64,000 nucleotides of DNA from Oceaniovalibus sp. ACAM 378 (lineage in GTDB: Bacteria > Pseudomonadota > Alphaproteobacteria > Rhodobacterales > Rhodobacteraceae): positions 1 to 64,000 of the forward strand of contig NZ_VSJK01000005.1 in the NCBI RefSeq assembly GCF_008085915.1, written 5' to 3'. Of the stretch, positions 1-8,038 are shown piece after piece. The first letter of the stretch is position 1. Every line of letters begins with the position of its first letter. The notes beneath the pieces were generated by a model that did no database searches, was not told where the DNA came from, and saw only the letters and a list, made by a program, of their open reading frames with translations. The position numbers and the translations under genes were made by a program.

Positions 1-2
1 AG

Positions 3-221
3 GCGTGGTTCTGCGATCCGCAAGCACCGTAGCAAAAGGGTTCAGTCGAGAATCTGAACAAGCGCGCAAGGCGATATTTACCACGGGACGCGCCTGTGGC
101 CGCACTCTCAAATCGAGATATGAAGTCCATTTGCGACCGCTTGAACGGCACCCCCAGAAAGTGCCTGGGATGGCGCGCACCGACTGAGGCCTTCAGGGAA
201 GAACTGATGAAACTGAGATAG
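3..221 (+). pseudogene. IS30-family transposase, 3' fragment with in-frame stop
   Basis: The frame starting at base 3 reads as the C-terminal end of an IS30-family DDE transposase. It begins WFCDPQAP, then a TAG stop at 30-32, then QKGSVENLNKRARRYLP, and ends EAFREELMKLR before a stop at 219-221. In the family the stop position is normally Trp (PWQKG or PWQRG), and the following Glu of the VEN/NEN motif is the last catalytic acid. The stop therefore separates the catalytic Glu from the rest of the protein, so the gene is dead unless read through. The 5' part lies outside the window. The family call rests on recalled motifs, not on a search. Confidence 0.8.
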
Positions 222-307
222 CGGAACAAGTCGCAACGTGTCTTGAGATTCCACGGGTTGATTCACAATTAAGTGCAATTTCTGTGTCATAACAAAACCT
301 TGCAACA

Positions 308-639
308 ATGGGACGCTGCTACCTTCAGCTGGACATGGATGAACGATTGCCGATCTTCTGAGCCGTGCGCCCTGCACGATCTACCGCGAGATCCGGCGGA
401 ACTTCTATCGTGATGTCGAATTGCCGGAGCTCAACGGCGATCATGCCGTGACGGCGCAAGACCGGTCCGAAAGTCGCCGGGCTGTACATCGCAAGTCGAT
501 CCAGCATCCCCAGGTCATGACAGCGGTCCGCGATGGTCTGGATGCTGGCTGGTCCCCGGAACAGATTGCAGACCGCAGACACCGGCGGAAGTCTTTCGGG
601 CCAATTGATGGAGCAACAGGACTCTTCCTGATACGGTAA
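308..639 (+). pseudogene. IS30-family transposase, 5' fragment, internally deleted and frameshifted
   Basis: An ATG at 308 opens MGRCYLQLDMDE, typical of IS30 transposase N-termini, but this frame stops at 359-361. A second frame from about 343 continues with IADLLSRAPCTIYREIRR (the helix-turn-helix region), then ELNGDHAVTAQDRSE and AGWSPEQIAD. After about base 575 similarity to the family is lost and the frame stops at 637-639. The pattern fits a deletion inside the helix-turn-helix segment plus loss of the whole catalytic domain. It is a second copy, distinct from the fragment at 3-221, and cannot encode an active enzyme. Confidence 0.75.
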
Positions 640-677
640 GGCTGTGGAAATTGCGCTTCGCCGTGAGTTCACAATAG

Positions 678-716
678 AAGAGATGATAAAACTGAGATCG
701 CGGAAATTGTCGCAAC
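678..716 (+). repeat. Degenerate direct repeat of the IS30 3' end
   Basis: Bases 691-716 match 212-237 at 22 of 26 positions (both read ACTGAGAT, then GCGGAA, then GTCGCAAC). The flanks are also alike (GAACTGATGA at 201 versus AGATGATAA at 681). The first copy contains the last codons (MKLR and stop) of the transposase fragment at 3-221. The second copy is therefore best read as the decayed 3' end of the element that begins near 250-308. No intact terminal inverted repeats could be delimited. Confidence 0.55.
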
Positions 717-938
717 CACTCTTGCGCCATCAAGAGCCAGACCCGCCCATTTCGCAGATTGACGATGGTTTGACGCGACACTGATGCGCTCGTGCTATCC
801 CCAAAGCCCCGCAACCCCGATATTCTGACATCGGCTACGGGGACTGCACCGGGCCGACCAAAGGTGCCGTTGCGTAAATCGCTCGACATTGACGTACCTG
901 CCCGGCTATTTCGTGGGTGGGAAAACAGGAAAATTTAT

Positions 939-1385
939 ATGACGTCTGTTCTGATACTGAACGGACCCAACCTCAATTTGTTGGGTCAACGCCAGCCGCA
1001 GGTCTATGGCCGCACCACCCTGGACGAGGTTGCCGGCATGTGCCGCACAGCCGCCGAGCGCCTGGGCGTCGACATTGTGTTTGAACAATCCAACCACGAA
1101 GGCACGATGATCGATCTGATCCATGCCACCCGCGGTCGCCATCAGGGCCTGATCCTGAACGCCGGTGCCTATACCCACACCTCGATCGCGCTGATGGATG
1201 CGATCAGTTCGTCCGAAGTTCCGACGATCGAACTGCATCTGTCGAACGTTCATGCGCGCGAGGATTTTCGCCACAGATCGTACATCGCAAAGGTCGCGCT
1301 TGGCGTGATCTGCGGCTTCGGGCCGCGGGGCTATGTCTTGGCTCTGGAAGCGATGGCGGCACATCTTCTGGAGGACAGATCATGA
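939..1385 (+). CDS. aroQ: 3-dehydroquinate dehydratase, type II
   Basis: Type II dehydroquinase catalyses the third step of the shikimate pathway (3-dehydroquinate to 3-dehydroshikimate) in the cytoplasm. The 148-residue product has the family length. The N-terminus VLILNGPNLNLLGQRQPQVYG carries the signature and active-site Tyr; FEQSNHEG, LILNAGAYTHTS and ELHLSNVHARE match the conserved blocks with the catalytic His. The start at 939 is chosen because the protein begins MTSVLILNGPN and an AGGA lies 8 bases upstream; the open frame upstream to 792 is not family-like. The stop overlaps the next gene by ATGA, so the two are translationally coupled. Confidence 0.95.
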   Translation: MTSVLILNGPNLNLLGQRQPQVYGRTTLDEVAGMCRTAAERLGVDIVFEQSNHEGTMIDLIHATRGRHQGLILNAGAYTHTSIALMDAISSSEVPTIELHLSNVHAREDFRHRSYIAKVALGVICGFGPRGYVLALEAMAAHLLEDRS

Positions 1386-2125
1386 TCGAGTATCTTGAAC
1401 GGATTGTCGATGCCGCAAGTGTCGAGGACGTCTGGCAGCTGCATTGCGACAAGATGGAAACCTATGGTTTTGACCGGCTTTTGTACGGGTTTACCCGCTT
1501 TAGGACCGCCAGCGGGTTCGGTGACCGCGAAGATTTTCTGATCATGACGAACCACACCAATGATTATACGGATGAATTCATCAACGGCGGTCTGTTTTTT
1601 CACGCTCCGATGGTGCAATGGGCGCTGCACAACAATGGGGCTTGCAGTTGGAGTTGGTGGGCAGAAAATGCCGAAAGCATGAGCGCAAGCGAACGCAAAG
1701 TGGCGAAGTTCAATCGCTCCAAGGGCGTCGTTGCCGGTTATTCGATCAGCTTTCGCGACGCGTCAATTCGCAACAAGGGTGCCATTGCTCTGACCGCAAA
1801 GCCCGGTATGTCGCAGAAAACTGTCGATGAAATGTGGGTCGAACACGGACGCGATATTGTGGTGATGAACAATGTGACGCATCTGAAGCTTATCCAGCTT
1901 CCGTTCTCCAGCCCGAACCGGCAGTTGACGCCGCGCCAACGCGAGGCGCTGGAGTGGATGCGTGACGGCAAAAACACCCAGGATGCGGCCGAAATCATGG
2001 GTTTGACCCCTGCGACTGTGGAAAAGCACCTGCGTCTCGCGCGTGAGGCGTTGGACGTCGAAACCACCGCGCAGGCCGTCCTGAAAGCGTCGTTTCAAAA
2101 CCAGATATTCGTGCTTGAGCGTTGA
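1382..2125 (+). CDS. LuxR-family regulator (solo), autoinducer-binding plus HTH
   Basis: This 247-residue protein has an N-terminal region of the autoinducer-binding type (about residues 10-170) and a GerE/LuxR helix-turn-helix at about 182-237 (LTPRQREALEWM, then LTPATVEKHLRLAREAL). No luxI-type synthase is visible in the window, so it is a solo regulator. In the ligand pocket the DP pair that normally contacts the acyl-homoserine lactone reads HAP (residues 74-76), and the usual Trp before the Tyr is not evident. It may therefore bind another ligand or none. The start overlaps the aroQ stop (ATGA). A bidirectional terminator lies about 200 bases downstream. Confidence 0.85.
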   Translation: MIEYLERIVDAASVEDVWQLHCDKMETYGFDRLLYGFTRFRTASGFGDREDFLIMTNHTNDYTDEFINGGLFFHAPMVQWALHNNGACSWSWWAENAESMSASERKVAKFNRSKGVVAGYSISFRDASIRNKGAIALTAKPGMSQKTVDEMWVEHGRDIVVMNNVTHLKLIQLPFSSPNRQLTPRQREALEWMRDGKNTQDAAEIMGLTPATVEKHLRLAREALDVETTAQAVLKASFQNQIFVLER

Positions 2126-2331
2126 ATATCGACCGATTCGAAGGGTAGGGAATCCAGTACTTTCATTCAGCCGGGCAGGCGCTCATGATTTAAATGTTCC
2201 GCACCTGTGGCATTACCGCCTTGGAACCGCCCCCTGACCTGTCCGCGATATCGGTTTCGATCAGGGGGCAACCGAACCACTTATTTCGGATTTATGGGTC
2301 CCCGCCCGACCGAAAAATGCCCGACCGACAA

Positions 2332-2359
2332 AAAAAGGCGCCATCGCTGGCGCCTTTTT
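2332..2359. terminator. Bidirectional Rho-independent terminator between luxR and tsf
   Basis: Perfect hairpin: AAAAAGGCGCCA at 2332-2343, a 4-base loop TCGC, and TGGCGCCTTTTT at 2348-2359. A-run on one side and T-run on the other allow termination in both directions. It lies 22 bases beyond the tsf stop on the minus strand and also follows the luxR gene on the plus strand. Confidence 0.9.
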
Positions 2360-2380
2360 CTTTAACGGTAGGTCCGTCGA

Positions 2381-3256
2381 TCAGCCCATGGCGGCTTTTG
2401 CGACCTCGGCGGCGAAATCTTCTTTCACCACTTCAATGCCTTCGCCAACTTCCATCCGCACGAAACCGGTGATGGTCGCGCCGGCCTCTATGGCGGCGGC
2501 GGCGACAGTCAGGTCAGGGTTGACCACGAAAGCCTGCCCAAGAAGCGTGACTTCGGACATGAACTTGGCCATCCGCCCGACGATCATCTTTTCGATCACC
2601 GCTTCGGGTTTGCCGCTTTCGCGGGCGATGTCCATCTGGACCTGCTTTTCCTTCTCGACCACTGCGGGGTCAAGATCGGCTTCGGACAAGGATGCGGGGC
2701 CGGTGGCGGCGATATGCATCGCGACCTGTTTGCCGAACGCTTCGTCACCGCCGGTCAATGCAACCAGCACGCCGATCTTGCCCATGCCGGGGGCAGTCGC
2801 GTTGTGCACATAGGACACGACGCTGTCACCCTTCAGTACGGCCATCCGGCGCACCGACATGTTTTCGCCGATTTTGGCGATGGCATCGGTGATCATGGTT
2901 TCAACCGGCTTGCCGTCGACATTCGAGGCCTTCAGAGCCTCAACGTCGTCGACTGTCGTCGCCGCTTCGGCGATCTTGGCAACCATTCCCTGAAATTCGG
3001 CGTTCTTGCCGACGAAATCAGTTTCCGAGTTCACTTCGACGGCCACGCCCCGGCCACCCGACACGTTGACGGCCACAAGACCTTCGGCGGCGGTGCGGCC
3101 CGATTTCTTGGCGGCCTTTGCCAGACCCTTGGTGCGCAGCCAATCGACGGCTGCTTCCATGTCGCCATCGTTTTCGGTCAGTGCCTTCTTGGCGTCCATC
3201 ATGCCTGCGCCGGTTGACTCGCGCAGTTCTTTCACTTGTGCAGCAGTGATTGCCAT
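2381..3256 (-). CDS. tsf: Translation elongation factor Ts
   Basis: EF-Ts is the guanine nucleotide exchange factor for EF-Tu. The 291-residue product starts [20 protein letters not shown], the conserved N-terminal UBA-like domain, and contains the TDFVGKN signature of the core. The start at 3256 is supported by GAGGAG about 8 bases upstream; the open frame continues upstream to 3355 but that part is not family-like. It lies 103 bases downstream of rpsB, the standard rpsB-tsf arrangement, and ends at a strong terminator. Confidence 0.97.
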   Translation of the reverse strand: MAITAAQVKELRESTGAGMMDAKKALTENDGDMEAAVDWLRTKGLAKAAKKSGRTAAEGLVAVNVSGGRGVAVEVNSETDFVGKNAEFQGMVAKIAEAATTVDDVEALKASNVDGKPVETMITDAIAKIGENMSVRRMAVLKGDSVVSYVHNATAPGMGKIGVLVALTGGDEAFGKQVAMHIAATGPASLSEADLDPAVVEKEKQVQMDIARESGKPEAVIEKMIVGRMAKFMSEVTLLGQAFVVNPDLTVAAAAIEAGATITGFVRMEVGEGIEVVKEDFAAEVAKAAMG

Positions 3257-3359
3257 ATCTTTGGCTCCTCGAATGTATGTCGGTCGATACCGGCGCGGCA
3301 TGGCCGCGCCGGATGGCGGTTCCGTGATACCCTGTCTGGTCCCGGAACCGACCATCGGA

Positions 3360-4166
3360 TCAAGAGGCGGCGGGCTCTACGACCGGTTCGCTGGCCTTTT
3401 CTCCGGCCTGCTGTTCAGCAAGCACTTCTTCTACGGCGGCTTCTTCCATGGCACCCATGTCGATTCCGGCGGCGCTCATCTGGGCCGACATGCCGTCAAG
3501 GGCAGCACGGGCGGCCAGATCGCAATACAGCGCGATGGCACGGGCCGCATCGTCGTTTCCGGGGATGATATAATCGATGCCATCGGGCGAACAGTTCGAG
3601 TCGACGATGGCGACAACCGGAATACCCAGTTTACGCGCCTCGAGGATCGCCAGATCTTCCTTGTTGACGTCGATGACGAACAACAGATCGGGAACGCCGC
3701 CCATTTCGCGGATCCCGCCCAGCGATGCGTTCAGCTTGTACTGGTCACGCTCCATGCTCAGACGTTCGCGCTTGGTCAGACCCTCGGCGCCCTGCTCCAT
3801 CTTCTGGTCGATCATCTTGAGCCGTGAAATCGACTGCGAGACGGTCTTCCAGTTGGTGAGCGTGCCACCCAACCAACGGTGGTTCATGTAGTATTGCGCG
3901 CATTTTTCTGCGGCGTCAGCGATGGGCTTTTGTGCCTGACGCTTGGTGCCGACGAACAGGATGCGGCCGTTCTTGGCGACCGTGTCACGGATGACTTTCA
4001 GCGCCTGATCCAGCATTGGAACGGTTTGCGTCAGATCCATGATGTGGATGCCGTTGCGGTCGCCGTAGATGTATTCCTGCATCCGCGGGTTCCAGCGCTG
4101 CGTCTGGTGACCATAGTGAACGCCAGCTTCAAGAAGCTGACGCATAGAGAAATCGGGGAGCGCCAT
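3360..4166 (-). CDS. rpsB: 30S ribosomal protein S2
   Basis: S2 (268 residues) is recognised by [20 protein letters not shown] near the N-terminus, [12 protein letters not shown], and [12 protein letters not shown]. The acidic Glu/Ala-rich tail of about 35 residues is longer than in E. coli and is common in alphaproteobacteria. Two ATGs lie six bases apart (4172 and 4166). The AAGGA Shine-Dalgarno sits only 2 bases from the first but 8 bases from the second, so [10 protein letters not shown] (4166) is preferred. It is the first gene of rpsB-tsf. Confidence 0.96.
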   Translation of the reverse strand: MALPDFSMRQLLEAGVHYGHQTQRWNPRMQEYIYGDRNGIHIMDLTQTVPMLDQALKVIRDTVAKNGRILFVGTKRQAQKPIADAAEKCAQYYMNHRWLGGTLTNWKTVSQSISRLKMIDQKMEQGAEGLTKRERLSMERDQYKLNASLGGIREMGGVPDLLFVIDVNKEDLAILEARKLGIPVVAIVDSNCSPDGIDYIIPGNDDAARAIALYCDLAARAALDGMSAQMSAAGIDMGAMEEAAVEEVLAEQQAGEKASEPVVEPAAS

Positions 4167-4529
4167 GTCCATAATCCTTTTCCGGTTTCATGCCTCGGCG
4201 GGACGAACAGAGCTTACGCTCAACCGGCGGACCGAACAGGATTTCTCCCCGTTACAGCCCATGCCCCACCTGTGAAGTGCACGCGGGATATGCCGAAACG
4301 CGTCCGGGCGCAAGGCCAAAGTCAACGGAGCGATCCGGTTGCGCCGAAGGTTAACCAATGTGTCGAAGCAGGCGGCGCGGAATCGATGTCATATATATTG
4401 CCCGATTGGCAGCCGAATTGCCATCCGTGCTTGACGGTGCGCATTACGGCCCCTGTTTGACAGCCAATGCTGCAGCGCCACGTCGGATATCGGCTTGTCG
4501 CGGCGATGGACCTCGCGCACAACATTGCC
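4167..4529. other. Divergent intergenic region rpsB / psuK
   Basis: This 363-base stretch separates rpsB (minus) from the kinase gene (plus) and must hold promoters for both. It contains a GGTTAACC palindrome near 4350 and an AT-rich patch (CATATATATTG) near 4390. No convincing -35/-10 pair, small gene or structured leader was identified. Open frames crossing it are not protein-like. Confidence 0.4.
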
Positions 4530-5417
4530 ATGACACCGCCAGACGTCCTTTGTATCGGCTCGGTCCTCTGGGACATCATCGGCCGCGCGCCTGCCACACT
4601 GCGGGTGGGCAGCGATGTGCCCGGACGGATCACCCGCCTGCCCGGCGGCGTGGCGATGAATATTGCGATGACCCTACGCCGCTTTGGGATGACCCCCGGC
4701 TTGCTGACCGCCATCGGACGTGACGCCGAGGGCGACGATCTGGTGGCCGACGCGGCGCGGCGTGGCATGATTACCGACCATATCTATCGCTCGGACGATT
4801 TGCCCACCGACCGTTACATGGCCGTCGAAGGTGCCAACGGCCTGATTGCCGCCATTGCCGACGCCCACTCCCTTGAGGCAGCGGGCGACAAGATCCTGCG
4901 CCCGCTGGTCGACGGACGTCTGGGCAGCGCCGCAAACCCCTGGGCGGGGCCCATCGCGCTTGACGGAAACCTGACCACAGCGCTGCTGTCGGAAATCGCC
5001 GCCAGTCCGCTGTTTGCCGCCGCCGACCTGCGTGTCGCGCCTGCGTCGCCGGGCAAGGCCGAACGCCTGCTGGCGCTGCTGGCCCATCCGCGCGCGACGA
5101 TCTACGTCAACCTCGAGGAAGCCGGATTGTTGATGCATACCCGTTTTGACACTGCGCTGACGGCGGCCTGCGCGCTGCATGAACGGGGCGCGCACCGGGT
5201 TCTGGTGACCGATGGCGGCCGCCCCGTGGCCGAGGCGGGCCCGGACGGGACCAACGAGGCGACACCCCCTGCGGTGCTTGTGACCCGTGTCACCGGTGCC
5301 GGTGACACTTTCATGGCGGCCCATATCGCCGCCGAGATCACGGGCGCCCCGCCCCAACAGGCGCTGCGCGATGCCCTGCGCGCCGCCGCAGACTATGTAT
5401 CTGGAGATATTGCCTGA
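4530..5417 (+). CDS. psuK: PfkB-family sugar kinase, probable pseudouridine kinase
   Basis: The protein is a PfkB/ribokinase-family kinase: an early LCIGSVLWDIIG strand, the substrate-binding GGVAMNIAMTLRRFG motif, and the C-terminal VTGAGDTFMAAH motif with the catalytic Asp and anion hole. Pseudouridine kinase is inferred from its partner, since the stop overlaps the start of psuG (TGATG at 5415-5419). PsuK phosphorylates pseudouridine at O5 and PsuG then splits pseudouridine 5'-phosphate to uracil and ribose 5-phosphate. The start is uncertain: MTPPDVLC at 4530 (295 residues) is family-like, but in-frame ATGs at 4467 and 4506 also exist and none has a clear ribosome site. Confidence 0.82.
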   Translation: MTPPDVLCIGSVLWDIIGRAPATLRVGSDVPGRITRLPGGVAMNIAMTLRRFGMTPGLLTAIGRDAEGDDLVADAARRGMITDHIYRSDDLPTDRYMAVEGANGLIAAIADAHSLEAAGDKILRPLVDGRLGSAANPWAGPIALDGNLTTALLSEIAASPLFAAADLRVAPASPGKAERLLALLAHPRATIYVNLEEAGLLMHTRFDTALTAACALHERGAHRVLVTDGGRPVAEAGPDGTNEATPPAVLVTRVTGAGDTFMAAHIAAEITGAPPQQALRDALRAAADYVSGDIA

Positions 5418-6355
5418 TGGCCTTGCCCCTGAAGTTTTCGCCTGAAATGATCGAGGCGCGCGCCGCGCGCTTTCCCATCGTCGCGTTGGAAAGCACGATC
5501 ATCACCCACGGCATGCCTTATCCGCAGAATGTCGAAACCGCGATGCTGGTCGAACGCACGGTGCGCGACAACGGTGCTGTGCCGGCAACCATCGCGGTGA
5601 TCGACGGCGCCCTGCACATCGGTCTGAGCGAGGGCGAGCTGCAGGCGCTGGGGCGGGCACAGGATGTCGCCAAATTGTCCCGCGCCGATATTGCCGCCTG
5701 TATTGCAACCCGGGGCACCGGGGCGACCACGGTCGCCGCAACGATGATCGCCGCCCGGCTCGCCGGGATCGAGGTCTTTGCCACAGGTGGCATCGGCGGG
5801 GTGCATCGCGGTGGCGAACTCAGCTTTGACATCTCGGCAGACCTGCGCGAACTGGCACAGACTCCGGTCAACGTCGTCGCGGCGGGGGCAAAGGCCATTC
5901 TTGACATTCCAAAGACGCTGGAAGTGCTTGAAACTCTTGGCGTTCCGGTCATCGCCTTCGGACAAGACGCTTTTCCGGCGTTCTGGTCGCGGGACTCTGG
6001 GCTGGCTGCGCCGCTGCGGATGGACAGCCCCGCCGACATCGCGGCGTCCCATGTGATCCGGGGGCGCATGGGCATTCCGGGTGGACAGTTGATCGCAAAT
6101 CCGATCCCCGAGGCGGAAGAAATTCCCCCCGCCGATCTTGCCCCGGTTATCGCCCGCGCCCTGTCCGAGGCGACAGAGCAAGGGATCGCGGCCAAGGCGG
6201 TCACTCCTTTCCTGCTGGCGCGGATATTTGAACTGACCCATGGCCGTTCGCTGCGCGCCAACATAGCGCTGGTTCTGAACAATGCGCGCCTGGCGGCCGC
6301 GATCGCCCGGGAAATCAGCGAAATGCGCATCGGCGCGTCGCAATCGCCTCTCTGA
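5417..6355 (+). CDS. psuG: Pseudouridine-5'-phosphate glycosidase
   Basis: PsuG (312 residues, the family length) cleaves the C-C glycosidic bond of pseudouridine 5'-phosphate. Recognisable blocks are VALESTIITHGMPYPQN near residue 25, IAVIDGALHIGLS near 60, TRGTGATTVAATM near 100, FATGGIGGVHRG near 121 and VAAGAKAILDIPKTLE near 154. Lys159 in AGAK is the residue expected to form the covalent intermediate, and Asp138 in SFDIS is a likely metal ligand. The start codon overlaps the stop of the upstream kinase, so the two are coupled. No nucleoside transporter is adjacent. Confidence 0.94.
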   Translation: MALPLKFSPEMIEARAARFPIVALESTIITHGMPYPQNVETAMLVERTVRDNGAVPATIAVIDGALHIGLSEGELQALGRAQDVAKLSRADIAACIATRGTGATTVAATMIAARLAGIEVFATGGIGGVHRGGELSFDISADLRELAQTPVNVVAAGAKAILDIPKTLEVLETLGVPVIAFGQDAFPAFWSRDSGLAAPLRMDSPADIAASHVIRGRMGIPGGQLIANPIPEAEEIPPADLAPVIARALSEATEQGIAAKAVTPFLLARIFELTHGRSLRANIALVLNNARLAAAIAREISEMRIGASQSPL

Positions 6356-6428
6356 ACGGATGAGCGACGTTGCACGCGGCCATTTCAGCCCCTAAATATG
6401 TGTCCTACTTCTGAAAGCCCACCAGACA

Positions 6429-7166
6429 ATGACACGCCCCACCAAGGACGACCACGAAATCAAGCGGCGCCGGACCCTGTTCGGCAGCCTGCGAAGCAGC
6501 TTTCTGACCGGTCTGGTGGTGATCGCACCGATCTGGCTGACCATCTGGCTGATGTGGTCGGTGATCGGCTGGATCGATGGCTGGGTCCTGCCATTCGTCC
6601 CGGGAAAATTCCGCCCGGAACAATATATCGGCATCAACCTGCGCGGAGTCGGCGTCATCATCTTTTTGGTGTTTACGGTGATCGTCGGCTGGCTGGCCAA
6701 AGGGCTGATCGGGCGGTCGCTTTTGCGTTGGGGCGAAGGGCTGGTCGACCGGATGCCGGTGGTAAGATCAGTCTATAATGGTTTGAAACAGATTGCAGAA
6801 ACCGTTTTCGCCCAGACCGATACATCCTTCGACACCGCCTGCCTGATTGAATATCCGCGCAAGGGAATTTGGGCGATCGCCTTTGTCTCGACCGCCGCCA
6901 AAGGGGAAATCGCCCAAAGCATTCCGGCCGACGATGCCAAGGTGTCGGTTTTTCTGCCGACCACACCCAATCCCACGTCTGGATTCCTGCTGTTTGTGCC
7001 ACGCTCCGAAATCATCGAGTTGGACATGACCGTCGAGGATGCGGCGAAGCTGGTGATATCCGCCGGACTTGTCTATCCTAACCCGAAAAAACCGGGCAGT
7101 ATTAAGGTGTTGACTCCGGATCAGGAGATCGCACAACCCATTGGCCAGAGCGATAGAGTCGAGTAA
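6429..7166 (+). CDS. DUF502 inner-membrane protein
   Basis: The 245-residue protein matches the DUF502 family, whose function is unknown. A short cytoplasmic N-terminus (RRRTLFGSLRSSFLTG) is followed by two membrane segments (about residues 25-50 and 72-95) with WLTIWLMWSVIGWID between them, the conserved RMPVVRSVYNGLKQ after the second, and a soluble C-terminal domain with FLPTTPNPTSGFLLFVP. It is the last gene before a convergent pair and lies 73 bases after psuG, so cotranscription is possible but not shown. The ribosome site is weak. Confidence 0.88.
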   Translation: MTRPTKDDHEIKRRRTLFGSLRSSFLTGLVVIAPIWLTIWLMWSVIGWIDGWVLPFVPGKFRPEQYIGINLRGVGVIIFLVFTVIVGWLAKGLIGRSLLRWGEGLVDRMPVVRSVYNGLKQIAETVFAQTDTSFDTACLIEYPRKGIWAIAFVSTAAKGEIAQSIPADDAKVSVFLPTTPNPTSGFLLFVPRSEIIELDMTVEDAAKLVISAGLVYPNPKKPGSIKVLTPDQEIAQPIGQSDRVE

Positions 7167-7170
7167 CGGT

Positions 7171-7971
7171 TCAGCCGAAGATCTCGGCAAGATCAACGGT
7201 GCTTTCGCGGCCCAGATCGTCGAAATGAGCGTCAAGAAAGCGGCCCGCTGCCGCCCGGCCCGCCGATTTCAGCTGCGACAGGATTACGGTGGTCGGAATC
7301 TTCTTGGTCGCCACACCAAGGTCGTTCATCAGCGCATTATCGGCGATCATATGCACCAGAACCCATTTCATCGCCCCTTGCGGAATTTTGCCGGTGGCCA
7401 GTAGGTCTTGAACGAAGCGGATCGCAGGGATCGCGTCGGTGCTGATCGCGTCGCCACTGAACACGCGGATCTTGCCGGTGCGCACATTGGTCGCGCCAAT
7501 GGAGAGCGCTGGACCCTCGGTGGCGCAGACCTTGTCGAAACGGAACTGCCGGACGGCCCGGCGCAGCGGATTGTCGATCAAATCGCCAAAGGCATAGGGG
7601 CTGGAAATCCGGGTGACCGCATCCAACGCCAGATAGGCCGGCGATGCTTCAAGCGTGGCGCTGATAAAGGATGAAGGCGGGGACGATGCGGCCAGCCATC
7701 CGGCGAACAGCGGCGGGGTCATGCCACCGACCTCGCCCCTCAACGCGTCAAGCGTGGCCCTGGCGCTGTCTGGCCCCTGTGATACAAGACCGACCTTGAG
7801 TTCCGCGCCGTTCAGCGCCGCCGCCGAGGTGTCCGAGGTGTCCGAGGTGTCCGAGGTGTCCGAGATGGCTGCGATCTCGATCCGTTCGTCGTCAAGCAGC
7901 CGGTCCAGCACGCCCCAGGTAGATGCGCCGTGCACGCCGACGCCTTGCAGGGCAAGATTGATGCGTTTCAC
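7171..7971 (-). CDS. Degenerate patatin-like phospholipase lacking the catalytic dyad
   Basis: The frame is uninterrupted from GTG at 7971 (GAGGAG upstream) and gives 266 residues. INLALQGVGVHGASTWGVLDRLL aligns with the patatin oxyanion block, normally GGGAHG, now GVGVHG. The nucleophile elbow GTSAG should follow EIAAI; here there is S, four DTS triplets and AAALNG, so the Gly-x-Ser-x-Gly context is lost. After RIRVFSGDAIS the usual stretch with the catalytic Asp (DGG/DGA) is missing and the sequence jumps to IRFVQDLL, normally some 70-80 residues further on. The C-terminus (MKWVLVHMIADNALMND) is intact. It follows bdhA by 67 bases in the same direction. It may be a decaying gene or a non-enzymatic relic protein. 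Confidence 0.75.
   Translation of the reverse strand: MKRINLALQGVGVHGASTWGVLDRLLDDERIEIAAISDTSDTSDTSDTSAAALNGAELKVGLVSQGPDSARATLDALRGEVGGMTPPLFAGWLAASSPPSSFISATLEASPAYLALDAVTRISSPYAFGDLIDNPLRRAVRQFRFDKVCATEGPALSIGATNVRTGKIRVFSGDAISTDAIPAIRFVQDLLATGKIPQGAMKWVLVHMIADNALMNDLGVATKKIPTTVILSQLKSAGRAAAGRFLDAHFDDLGRESTVDLAEIFG
7824..7864. repeat. 9-bp tandem repeat inside the patatin gene
   Basis: Four perfect copies of CCGAGGTGT (7824-7859) plus a five-base partial copy (7860-7864). On the coding (minus) strand each unit encodes Asp-Thr-Ser, so copy-number change keeps the frame. The array falls exactly where the Gly-x-Ser-x-Gly nucleophile elbow is expected. Confidence 0.97.
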
Positions 7972-8038
7972 CCCGGCGAACGCTCCTCGCGATGAGGGCC
8001 CGCAGGACCGAAGAGCGCGCCGCGCAGTCCGGCAATTT

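Noticed and set aside
1382-2125. A quorum-sensing luxR/luxI pair
   Set aside because: No autoinducer synthase was recognised anywhere in the window.
7824-7864. Tandem repeat as a CRISPR-like array
   Set aside because: The units are 9 bases, contiguous and without spacers, and they are in frame inside a gene.
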